The notes under the pieces are model-generated. The model had not been told where the DNA came from. It did no database searches and saw only the letters and a program-made list of their open reading frames with translations. DNA of 64,000 nt from Cocos nucifera (Eukaryota; Streptophyta; Magnoliopsida; Arecales; Arecaceae): contig QRFJ01005834.1 in assembly GCA_006176705.1 (NCBI GenBank), positions 1 through 64,000 on the forward strand, given 5' to 3'. The position numbers and the translations under genes are program-made. Shown here in pieces: positions 1 through 9,652 of this stretch; the first letter of the stretch is position 1, and each line of letters opens with the position of its first letter.

Positions 1-1535
1 AGACTAGGGTTTGACGAGTTCACCTTAACCCTAATCTGATCGGGGCTCAAGATAGAAGAACTGAATCACACAGGTAGCTGCACCAAGAGGTTCGCATTCA
101 GCTCTGATGGGTTGCCACCATATACTGCTAGGTGTCACTGGTGGATTTTGGGAGCAATTAGAATGATTTAGATGATCGATCATTCTAGCTGTTCGAATCA
201 GAAGAGTTCTGATCCATCGAAAGGAGTTTCGATGATGTCGATGATAGAGATCATGACATATCCCATTACCATACAGAACTGAACCTAACTGGGTCACACA
301 AACAAGGGTTTGAATCTGGTGATCATCAATTGAACTGATCTAGTTCAATTGATCTGAATGAGATTCAATTAGGTTCAAGGAAATCGTGCTAGCACTCGAT
401 TGAACCTAACGTTCTTCTTTTGCTATCATAAATAAGTTGTCCTGTCTGAGCCAAAGGAGTTTGTGCTCAATCAGAGGCCTTCATATGGTCTGACTGGAGG
501 TTGTCCAAGTCAGAAAAGGTTGTCTTATTTGTAAGACATTACCTGCCATTTTTGGTCACCTGCCATTTCTTGTTCTTTGACTTTGGTCAAAAGTCTACCT
601 TTGACTGGTCAAACGTTGACCATTGACACTTTGACTTTTGACCACATGTCATGCACCTATTGGAGAGCTGGTGGGGGCCTGTCCCCCTGCCAGAACCTGG
701 CAAGGAGAAGGGCGCACGCCACCCTAGGCGTGTGCCCAAGTTGGAGGCGCCTAGGAGTCCTTGTTGGACAAGGACTCCATCTCCTTTTTGGATTCCAATT
801 AGAGTTCTTCTAAGAACCAACTTTGACTGGTCTTAGGCGCCCTCTAAGGAGGAATCCAGGGGACTCTATTCCCACCAATCAGATTTAGATCTGATTTCAC
901 AAAGGGTTGTGATTGGTTGGGAAGGAAGAGGAGTTGGATCACAGCTAGTCTATAAATAAGACCCTGCGCCCAACTCAGAAAATAATAAGAATTCAATTGA
1001 GAAACCCCATGCCCCAAGGCTGCCTCTCCCCTCCTTCTCCATGCCATAGTCTCTTCTCCCCTTGCTCTCCACGTCCAAAAGGAGTTTTGGACCTTGGTTG
1101 GTGCGATTCAGATCAAAGAAAGGCGATCAAAAGCTAAGAAGGCTGCGCTGCTGCAAAGGACGACTGCTCATCTTCAAAAGAGTTTTGAAGATCCTCCAGA
1201 TCAGATCCAGATCTGATTTTTGGAGGTGTGATAGAGAAGAAGAGGATCTCCAGATCCAACCCGAGTGGATACCGGTAGAGGCCAGGCGCTTGCGTGGCTA
1301 AGATCCAGAACCTTCCGCTGCAAACAGGATCATCAACAGGGTAATAGGATTACCCAGATCAGGTAAATTAAATTTGATTTAATTTATCTTTTAATTTTAT
1401 TTTATTAAAATAATAAGAATCAGATCTAAAATATATCAAGATCTGATTGGAATCAAGAGAAAAATTTTTGAAATATATCTCTTGATCTGATCAGATCTGA
1501 ACGAACCTGGACCGGGAAATCAGGATTTCCCTTCA
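1..1535 (+). repeat. 5' LTR of E1 (partial)
   Basis: The first base corresponds to base 8122 in the 3' LTR, so about 750 bp of U3 lie before the window. The LTR ends in CTTCA, directly before the primer site. A TATA box (TATAAATA) lies at 951-958. Just upstream are CCAATCA at about 876 and GATTGG at about 911, which form an inverted CCAAT-like pair. The transcript would start roughly 30 bp after the TATA box. Between the TATA box and the LTR end is the R/U5 region with no credible reading frame. Confidence 0.93.
951..958 (+). promoter_or_regulatory. TATA box in 5' LTR of E1
   Basis: TATAAATA is preceded by AGTC and followed by a C-rich stretch. The same box is found at the same place in the other LTRs of this family: 9073 in the E1 3' LTR, 11855 and 19977 in E2, and 32126 and 40224 in E3. 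It is the expected Pol II core promoter for the genomic RNA. Confidence 0.75.
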
Positions 1536-1537
1536 AC

Positions 1538-1549
1538 TGGTATCAGAGC
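1538..1549 (+). other. Primer binding site of E1 (initiator Met tRNA)
   Basis: TGGTATCAGAGC follows the LTR end after two bases. It matches the complement of the plant initiator methionine tRNA 3' end used by most copia elements. The same motif marks E3 (32713), D (about 25584), F (60245) and, mutated to TAGTATCAGAGC, E2 (12424). Confidence 0.93.
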
Positions 1550-2108
1550 CATGGTTCTAAATTGTTTAGATCTGATTTTAAATTTATTTTAATTAGAAAA
1601 TAATTGATTTTAGATGTCACATGAGATGTGATCAGATCTGAAATCAGAAAAAATTAAAATTAAATAATTTGGATCTAAGATTAGAAGATATGCATGACTA
1701 GTTCTAGAATAGAATAGTTCTATAGAATAGTCTTGCATGTTTTTGATTTAATCTGATTAAATCATATTTTAGATCTTTTTATTTACTATTTTTTGATATT
1801 ATAAGTGTTATAATAACATCTAAAAAATAGCAAATAAAAATTATTTAATTTTTGAATATCATATGAGATATGATTGATGCATGTCTAGACTAGTTGTAGA
1901 ATAGTTCTACATAATTGTCTAGATTAGAATTTATTTTGATTAGATCAATTTAAATCTAATTTTTTAGATTATTATGAGATAATTTAGATCTGAAAATATG
2001 CATGATTTGATACATGAGATGTATGCAAAATATGCCATGATTAGATCTAATTTATATATGAGATATATGATATAGATCTGATAAACTGTTTTGTAGTATT
2101 GAATGTTC

Positions 2109-2233
2109 CTGATTAAGGCGTTCCTCTTGGCCGTCCGGTCATAAGAACGAAGAAGGGTTTAAAGGCCCTCTCTTCCCATTCGATGGGGTGTTCTTATGAT
2201 GTGTAGGGGTGCTGCGTGTTCGTCCTTAATCAG
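2109..2233 (+). promoter_or_regulatory. Conserved structured RNA element in leader (E1 copy)
   Basis: The outer stem is CTGATTAAGG (2109-2118) with CCTTAATCAG (2224-2233). The inner stem is TCATAAGAAC (2139-2148) with GTTCTTATGA (2190-2199). Inside are a hairpin AGGG-TTTAAAGG-CCCT (2154-2169) and a hairpin CCCAT-TCG-ATGGG (2175-2187). Conserved single-stranded parts include GCCGTCCGGTCATAAGA and GTAGGGGTGC. Copies in E2, E3 and the distinct family D keep the pairing with changed bases. The role is inferred to be a cis-acting element of the retroelement RNA; no known family was recognised. Confidence 0.75.
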
Positions 2234-2613
2234 AAACCCAAAACTTACTTTCTGCAAAACCCTAGATCCTGAAACCCTAGGATTTATTGTGCATATTTTG
2301 TTTATGAACCCTACTTAATTAAGAATTAAGTTTATGGAATATTAATTAGGTCTAAAATTGAGAATTTCAGATCTAAGACATATTCATAATACTGGGTTCG
2401 GGCTTGGGTAGCTCAATTAGGTCTAAGCGGTTGATCAAACCGAATCAAGAGTTGGTTAGATGGGATCAACAATGCTTAAATTGACCAGCCTAATAGGATT
2501 AAGTCTGGGTCAAGATCGAGTCACGATCAAGCAAGACCTAATTAGGCTCAGAGGTTAGAGTCTGGATTGTAGGCTAACCCAATTGGTTCTGACTCAACAA
2601 TTTGGTGTCTAAG

Positions 2614-3403
2614 GTAAGTTTGGCACAGACGACCGACTGGTTTTTAATTGGAAGCTACTCGACCTGAATGCGTTCTTGTACGAGTTAATGGCATATTCCT
2701 TCCACCGGTCTCACTTACCTGGCCATATCTGTTGACACAGTTCTGATCTGAGGTGGTCAATAATCCGAGCTAACCCATGCCACTAGGTTAGTCATAATTG
2801 TTATGACTAAGCCAAGTCTAGTTTAATGAGACCTGAATCAATTCTCCCTAAGAAAAGATTAAGTCTGAGGTCTTCCACCATTGTAGATGTGCGGGCCCTT
2901 CCCGGGGTTGATTGTTCTCGGCTGGATACAGTGGCTCAGTTGCACCGGGAAGATGCAACCATGTCTATTAGGCATTGGATGCTATGGGCTGGAGGATGAG
3001 TTGGGCTCAATATTTTGGATACGGTGAGAGACTCAATTAGGAACCCAGTCTATGCAAATGGTGGGTCTGACTTAACTAAGGAGTGGATCAATATTCCGGA
3101 TACGGTGAGATTCATGAATTAGAGACCAAGTTTGGGTGCACCATGATTAGAGAATCATTGAACAAGAGTTGTTCACTCATTGGCTAACCCATCACCAATA
3201 ACTGTTAGGTGAGGTGATGAGTCAGTTGGTGAGACCGCACCACCCACTAGAAATCATTAATCATGGAGATTTTCGCATCTCTACAGAGGGAGTGTAGGGA
3301 TCCGAGAAAATAGTGGGAGCTAATTTGTTTAAAAATAAAATCCCTAAATAAATTGGTCAAGTCAAAATTACAGTATCTAACTAGAATCTTTGACTCTCTA
3401 CAG
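2614..3403 (+). other. Possible leader intron of E1
   Basis: AAG|GTAAGT at 2611-2619 fits the plant donor consensus. CTCTCTACAG, ending at 3403, is a good acceptor directly before the gag start. E3 keeps both: AAG|GTAAGT with the donor at 33788, and CTCTATAG ending at 34600. In E2 and D the donor has drifted to AAGATAAG. Splicing would remove about 790 nt of leader. This is inference from consensus sites only; no transcript evidence is available here. Confidence 0.4.
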
Positions 3404-3407
3404 GAAA

Positions 3408-4260
3408 ATGTCTGCGTCCAACCCATTGGCACGTATCCTGGACACACATAGACTGACTGGACCCAATTATAAAGATTGGCTCAGGAACTACAAAATTATT
3501 TTGGGTTCCGAGAAGTTAACCCATGTTTTGGACCAGGACCCTCCCACCTTACCAGCCCGTCCATCTGTTGAACAGAGAGCGTCTCTGGAAAAATGGATTG
3601 ACGAAGACAATAAGGCCAGATATTACATGTTGGGCTCGATGTCTGATGAGCTCCAGCGCCAACATGAAGATATCGGGACTGCTCGCCAAATGTTGGCTCA
3701 CCTGCAGGAGATGTTTGGTGAACAGAGTCGCGCAGCCAAATATCAAGTCACGAAAATGACTTTTTAAGGCTAAGATGCGTGATGGGCAGTCAGTCCAAGA
3801 TCACTGTCTGACAATGATCAAGGACATGGAAGAGCTTGAGAAGCTCGGTGTGAAGTTGGACTTGGACCTGCAGAACGATATTATTCTGCAATCCTTGACT
3901 GATGCATATGGGCAATTCATCATGAATTACCACATGCATAAACTTCAGAAATTCCTTGGCCGAGTTAATGAATATGCTGGTTACCGCTGAGCTTTCTATG
4001 AAAGGTTCTAAAGGCTCAGTTCTTGCTATGGAACGGACTTCTTCCAAAAGAAAGTCTTATGGAAAGAAAAAGAAGTCTGTGAAAAAGCAAAAGGTGGAAG
4101 GATCAAAGAAGAAGAAGGCAGAATCCGAAGAAAAAGGCCGATGGCAAAGGAAAGTGTTTCCATTGCAACAGCGACGGCCATTGGAAGCGGAACTGCCCTA
4201 CTTACCTGGCCACCCTGAAGAACAAGAAGGAAGGTCCTTCTGGAGGTATGCTCGTTATTG
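3408..4260 (+). pseudogene. gag: gag of E1 (frameshifted)
   Basis: Gag forms the virus-like particle. The start MSASNPLARILDTHRLTG is typical of copia Gag (UBN2-like), followed by YKDWLRNYKIIL and a conserved region around MSDELQRQHEDI. The frame is open to 3767, where one extra A breaks it; it resumes at 3775 and shifts again near 3950. The lysine-rich tail and the zinc-knuckle region lie at 3956-4230. There the CX2C knuckle is scrambled by a further shift, whereas E3 still shows KCFHCNSD. ATG 3408 is chosen because E3 keeps it and a splice acceptor sits five bases before it. No functional Gag can be made without repair. Confidence 0.9.
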
Positions 4261-5555
4261 AGTCTAACCTTACGGTTTCTTCTGCATCCAGTTGGGTGCT
4301 TGACTCTGGTTCTAGTGCTCATCTGTGCACTTCTATGCAGGGTCTTGAGGATAGCAGGAGGCTGAGGGATGGAGACATGATCCTACGCATCGGTAATGGA
4401 GCAAGAGTTGCTGCAGTAGCCGTGGGAACATACCCTCTTCGATTACCATCTGGTTTAGACTTAGTTTTGAAAGACTGTTATTATTGTGCCTGCAGCTAGC
4501 AGGAATTTGATTTCTGTTTCATGCTTAGCACAAGAAGGTTATGTGATCACCTTCTTTAAGGACCATTGTAACATTCTTTATGAAAGAAATAAAATTGCAA
4601 ATGGTTTCCTTATTAATGGTCTTTATCAGCTACATATTGATGTACCTGTTCTAACTATCGAGCAAAACGTGAATGCCAAACGACCTAGGGATAGTCCAAA
4701 CGATAGATATCTATGGCACTTGAGATTAGGTCATATAGCAGAAGATAGGATCAACAAATTGGAGAAAAATGGGCTATTGAGTCCATTGACTTTCGAGTCA
4801 TATCCAACTTGTGAATCTTGTCTTCAAGGCAAAATGACTAAACTCCCTTTTGTTGGACATGGGGAGAGGGCCACAGATCTCCTTGCCCTAGTACATACTG
4901 ATGTGTGCGGCCCATTTGATGTGCCGGCTAGAGGCAATTTTGTCTACTTCATTACCTTTACCGATGATCTGTCTAGGTATGGGTATGTGTATCTTATGAG
5001 ACACAAGTCTGAAGCTTTTGAAAAGTTCAAAGAATTCAGACATGAAGTAGAAAAACAAACTGGAAAACCCATTAAGGTTCTTCGATCAGATCGAGGAGGT
5101 GAATACCTTAGCCGGAATTCCTAGACTATCTCAAGGAAAATGGCATAGTCTCTCAATGGACTCCACCAGGAACACCTCAACTCAACGGGGTTTCAGAATG
5201 GAGAAATCGGACTCTATTGGATATGGTTCGATCCATGATGAGCTTCACAGACCTCCCTGATTTTCTTTGGGGACACTCATTGTTAACTTCAATCTATCTA
5301 CTGAATAGGGTTCCCTCTAAAACCGTTCCTACCACACCGTATGAGATATGGCACGGTAAGAAACCAAGTCTGAGTCATCTCAGAATTTGGGGTTGTCCGG
5401 CTCATGTCAAAAGACAACAAGCGGACAAGTTAGAGTTTAGGTCCTTCAGAGCTCGATTCATAGGATATCCTAAAGAGTCATTAGGATACTATTTCTACAT
5501 TCCAGAAGACCACAATGTGATTGTGAGTCGACATGCCATCTTTCTTGAAAAATAG
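4248..5555 (+). pseudogene. pol: protease-integrase part of E1 pol
   Basis: The aspartic protease motif WVLDSGSSAHLC is intact at about 4290. Next comes the GAG-pre-integrase zinc finger (WHLRLGHI ... CESCLQGK) at about 4710-4840. The integrase core follows, with HTDVCGPF near 4890, SDRGGEY near 5090, then PQLNGVSE near 5180. One extra T near 4480 and one lost base near 5110 break the frame; a gap of about 90 bp without an open frame follows the second. The chromodomain-like end reaches HAIFLEK, then meets a TAG stop at 5553-5555 that is also present in E2 and E3. Integrase would insert the cDNA in the nucleus. Confidence 0.92.
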
Positions 5556-5752
5556 TTTATTCAAGATAGCGGCATTGGAAAGCAGATTAAGCTTGATGAG
5601 AAAGTCTCACAAGCAGAACGAGCTAAGGACCAAGTTGGAACCAAATCAGGTTGAGCCAATAAGAACACTACCTCCTCCACCTCGTAGATCGGAAAGAGTT
5701 TTCCCGTCCCCCTGAAAGATACTTAGGTATTATTTCAGAGGATGTAGAGGAA

Positions 5753-6922
5753 ATGTTCCTCGTAGGTAATGGTGCTCATGGTGATGATCCCAAAACCTAC
5801 AACGAGGCGATATCAGATATCGACTCCGAGAAATGGCTAGAGGCAATGCAGTCAGAAATTGACTCGATGCACTCAAACCAAGTCTGGACCTTGGTAGATC
5901 CACCAGAAGGTATAGTACCTATTGGGTGTAAATGGATCTTCAAGAGAAAGATTGGTGCAGATGGGAATGTGGAGACATTCAAGGCTAGACTAGTGGCAAA
6001 AGGTTATAGTCAACGCGAAGGCATTGACTATCAGGATACCTTTTCCCCAGTAGCTATGCTAAAATCCATCCGCACATTGCTTGCTGTTGCAGCCTATTTC
6101 GATTATGAAATATGGCAAATGGACGTGAAAACGGCATTCCTAAATGGATATCTTGAGGAAGATATCTATATGGAACAGCCGCTAGGTTTCACATCCAGTG
6201 ATACTGATCACAAGGTTTGCAAGCTGCAAAGGTCCATATATGGACTTAAGCAAGCATCTCGGAGCTGGAACACTCGTTTCAATGATGTGATCAAAAAGTT
6301 TGGTTTCATCAAAAATGAAGAGGAACCATGTGTTTTCAAAAGGGTCAGTGGGAGCGCTGTTGTCTTCCTCGTATTGTACGTGGATGACATCCTCCTTATT
6401 GGGAATGATATTCCCATGTTGACATCAGTCAAGATGTGGTTGTCCAAGGAATTCTCCATGAAAGACCTAGGTGAAGCATCCTTTATTCTAGGAATTAAGG
6501 TCTATAGGGATAGACCGAATAGGATGCTAGGACTTTCACAGAAGATGTACATAGAGAAAGTACTAAAGAGGTTTAGTATGGAAAACTCTAAGAGGGGATT
6601 AATACCCTTCAGACATGGTATTCATCTTTCCAAGAAGATGTGCCCCAGCACACCTGAGGAAATAGAACGCATGAGCAAGATCCCTTATGCTTCTGCAATA
6701 GGGAGCCTCATGTATGCCATGCTATGTACACGACCTGATATAGCCCATGCTGTGAGTGTCACAAGCAGATATCAGTCAAATCCAGGTGAAGAACACTGGA
6801 CTTCTGTGAAATGTATCCTTAAGTACTTGAGAAGAACTAAGGATATGATGTTGGTCTTTGGTAATGGAGAACTCCAAGTCCAGGGATACACAGACTCGGA
6901 CTTTCATGTCCGATATAGATGA
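5753..6922 (+). pseudogene. pol: reverse transcriptase of E1 pol
   Basis: The open frame covers the whole RVT_2 domain of copia reverse transcriptase. Landmarks are CKWIFKRKIGADG, ARLVAKGYSQREGIDY, WQMDVKTAFLNGYL, SIYGLKQASRSWN and the catalytic LYVDDILLIGND (YVDD intact). The end continues into the RNase H start (GYTDSDF), where one inserted C before 6910 shifts the frame and gives a stop at 6922. The stretch between the stop at 5555 and this frame also carries a shift near 5700. This is the best preserved catalytic domain in the window. Confidence 0.95.
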
Positions 6923-7359
6923 TCGAAAGTCGACATCTGGGAGTCTGTTTGTGTGCAATGGTGGAGCTGTCAGCTGGAAGAGTTCCAAGCAAACTGGTGA
7001 TAGCAGATTCCACCATGGAAGCAGAATATATCGCTGCATCAGAGGCTGCGAAGGAAGCATTCTGGTACAAGAAGTTTGCTGCAGAAATTGGAGTAATGCC
7101 ATCAGATGCCATTCCTCTATACTGCGACAACAATGGCGCCATAGCCCTTGCTAAGGAGCCGAGGTCTCACCAGAAATCCAAGCACATTGAGCGGCGATAC
7201 CACCTCATCCGCGATTACCTCGAGAAGGGTTACGTCGAGGTCAAGAGAGTCAACTCCGCAGATAATGTGGCAGACCCACTTACAAAGCCGTTGGGCCAGC
7301 AGAAGATCGAAGCCCACCTTGAGAAGATGGGACTTAGACTTGTAGCCAATTGGCTTTAG
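6919..7359 (+). pseudogene. pol: RNase H end of E1 pol
   Basis: The frame continues the copia RNase HI domain: STSGSLFVCNGGAVSW, then after a small shift near 7000 STMEAEYIAASEAAKEAFW, LYCDNNGAIALAKEP, RRYHLIRDYL and the typical tail ADPLTKPL. The catalytic acidic residues of these motifs are visible. The end at 7359 lies two bases before the polypurine tract (AAGTGGGAGAT), as expected for the last pol domain. Confidence 0.93.
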
Positions 7360-7373
7360 GACAAGTGGGAGAT

Positions 7374-9652
7374 TGTTAGATATATGTGCCCTAGAAGCCA
7401 GAATTGGCTGACACTTGTAATACACTTCTAGGGGCAAAATTATAATTTTGACTAAAATCAATAAAATGGGTTATTTTCTATCACATATGTGTATTTAGTG
7501 TCTGTGATACATCCTTTGAGTTAATGGTAATGATAATTCATATTTTCAAGAGTTGAAAATTTAAGACATGAATAATCATTATTAACTCATAAAATGCTCC
7601 CGACCATAGGATCATCACGAGGATGGTGATTGATCCGGAAGGTTGGTGTACAATCGCTTCTCTTTAGTAGATGAGTCTTGAGTCTACGGTGTGGAGACAC
7701 CGGAGCGAGAGTACAGGTACTCGTTAGAGAACGAGGGCACTGAGCGTGACCACCTCGAGTAGTCATTAGGGAGTCTACCTTCTCGTCAATGACTGACTCG
7801 ATGCTGCAGTAGTGTGTCTGGTTCTTTGACCTGAGATGCATCGGCAGTTCACCTTGAGGGTGTTATAGTTTGACTACACCATTACTCGGTCTCCTAGCCA
7901 TATGGAACCCTGAGGTGTATGTTGGCTATAGACATGTTCATTGTAGGAACTGGATTGCATCAAGATGGAATCTATCTACCTCGGTGGTAGAGGAGCAGCC
8001 CTATGATGATCATGAGAATCAAGTCCAGAAATCCCATGGCCATGGCAGAGTGAAATAATAGAAAGAGTTTCTATTTAGATTTTCACATTGGACTCGAATC
8101 GAATGATTACATCATATGACAGAGACTAGGGTTTGACGAGTTCACCTTAACCCTAATCTGATCGGGGCTCAAGATAGAAGAACTTAATCACACAGGTAGC
8201 TGCACCAAGAGGTTCGCATTCAGCTCTGATGGGTTGCCACCATATACTGCTAGGTGTCACTGGTGGATTTTGGGAGCAATTAGAATGATTTAGATGATCG
8301 ATCATTCTAGCTGTTCGAATCAGAAGAGTTCTGATCCATCGAAAGGAGTTTCGATGATGTCGATGATAGAGATCATGACATATCCCATTACCATACAGAA
8401 CTGAACCTAACTGGGTCACACAAACAAGGGTTTGAATCTGGTGATCATCAATTGAACTGATCTAGTTCAATTGATCTGAATGAGATTCAATTAGGTTCAA
8501 GGAAATCGTGCTAGCACTCGATTGAACCTAACGTTCTTCTTTTGCTATCATAAATAAGTTGTCCTGTCTGAGCCAAAGGAGTTTGTGCTCAATCAGAGGC
8601 CTTCATATGGTCTGACTGGAGGTTGTCCAAGTCAGAAAAGGTTGTCTTATTTGTAAGACACTTACCTGCCATTTTTGGTCACCTGCCATTTCTTGTTCTT
8701 TGACTTTGGTCAAAAGTCTACCTTTGACTGGTCAAACGTTGACCATTGACACTTTGACTTTTGACCACATGTCATGCACCTATTGGAGAGCTGGTGGGGG
8801 CCTGTCCCCCTGCCAGAACCTGGCAAGGAGAAGGGCGCACGCCACCCTAGGCGTGTGCCCAAGTTGGAGGCGCCTAGGAGTCCTTGTTGGACAAGGACTC
8901 CATCTCCTTTTTGGATTCCAATTAGAGTTCTTCTAAGAACCAACTTTGACTGGTCTTAGGCGCCCTCTAAGGAGGAATCCAGGGGTCTCTATTCCCACCA
9001 ATCAGATTTAGATCTGATTTCACAAAGGGTTGTGATTGGTTGGGAAGAAGAGGAGTTGGATCACGCTTAGTCTATAAATAAGACCCTGCGCCCAACTCAG
9101 ATTCTAAGCAATTCAATTGAGAAACTCCACGCCCCAAGGCTGCCTCTCCCCTCCTTCTCCATGCCATAGTCTCTTCTCCCTTGCTCTCCACGTCCAAAAG
9201 GAGTTTTGGACCTTGGTTGGTGCGATTCAGATCAAAGAAAGGCGATCAAAATAAGAAGGCTGCGCTGCTGCAAAGGACGACTGCTCATCTTCAAAAGAGT
9301 TTTGAAGATCCTCCAGATCAGATTCAGATCTGATTTTTGGAGGTGTGATAGAGAAGAAGAGGATCTCCAGATCCAACCCGAGTGGATACCGGTAGAGGCC
9401 AGGCGCTTGCGTGGCTAAGATCCAGAACCTTCCGCTGCAAACAGGATCATCAATAGGGTAATAGGATTACCCAGATCAGGTAAATTAAATTTGATTTAAT
9501 TTATCTTTTAATTTTATTTTATTAAAATAATAAAAATCAAATCTGAAATATATCAAGATCTGATTGGGATCAAGAGAAAAATTTTTGAAATATATCTCTT
9601 GATCTGATCAGATCTAAACGAACCTGGACTGGGAAGTCAGGATTTCCCTTCA
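7374..9652 (+). repeat. 3' LTR of E1
   Basis: It starts TGTTAGATATATG after the polypurine tract AAGTGGGAGAT (7363-7373) and ends CCCTTCA, for 2279 bp. It repeats the 5' LTR from 8122 on with few differences. TATAAATA is at 9073-9080. Near its start are nested inverted repeats: AGCCA-GAAT-TGGCT, flanked by GCCCTAGAAG and CTTCTAGGGGC. The following base (9653) begins the flanking minus-strand gag-like gene. Confidence 0.95.

Larger units (their letters stand above)
1550..3407 (+). other. Long untranslated leader of E1
   Basis: About 1.86 kb separate the primer site from the gag start, with no plausible coding frame. The leader is AT-rich for the first 500 bp, then holds a structured RNA element (2109-2233). 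A good donor-like splice site (AAG|GTAAGT, cut before 2614) follows, and an acceptor-like CTCTCTACAG ends at 3403, five bases before the gag ATG. A motif near CAATATT..GGATACGGTGAGA occurs twice, at 3008-3029 and 3089-3110, pointing to an old local duplication of about 81 bp. The same layout recurs in E2 and E3, and parts recur in D. Confidence 0.85.
1..9652 (+). mobile_element. Copia LTR retrotransposon E1 (5' LTR truncated by window edge)
   Basis: This is a full Ty1/copia structure: 5' LTR, primer site, long leader, gag, protease, integrase, reverse transcriptase, RNase H, polypurine tract and 3' LTR. The order integrase before reverse transcriptase is diagnostic of copia. The LTR begins TGTTAGATATATG and ends CCCTTCA. 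By eye the two LTRs differ at about two dozen sites over 1.53 kb, so this is the youngest element here, yet gag and pol carry several one-base frameshifts and one in-frame stop. The base after the 3' LTR enters a decayed minus-strand gag-like gene. The 5' flank lies outside the window, so the target duplication cannot be checked. E3 is a close relative and E2 a more distant one. The sublineage (perhaps near Angela/Tork) is not settled by inspection. Confidence 0.95.

Noticed and set aside
31..297. 88-aa minus frame repeated at 8153 and 31203
   Set aside because: Its recurrence is due to LTR repetition; it lies antisense in the LTR and has no start context or domain.
2109..2233. Hammerhead or HDV-like self-cleaving ribozyme
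   Set aside because: The CUGAUGA/GAAA core of hammerheads is absent and no double-pseudoknot HDV layout could be drawn. Not excluded experimentally, but unsupported.
7360..7373. env-like third frame between pol and 3' LTR
   Set aside because: In E1, E3 and D the RNase H end lies within about 20 bp of the polypurine tract, leaving no room.
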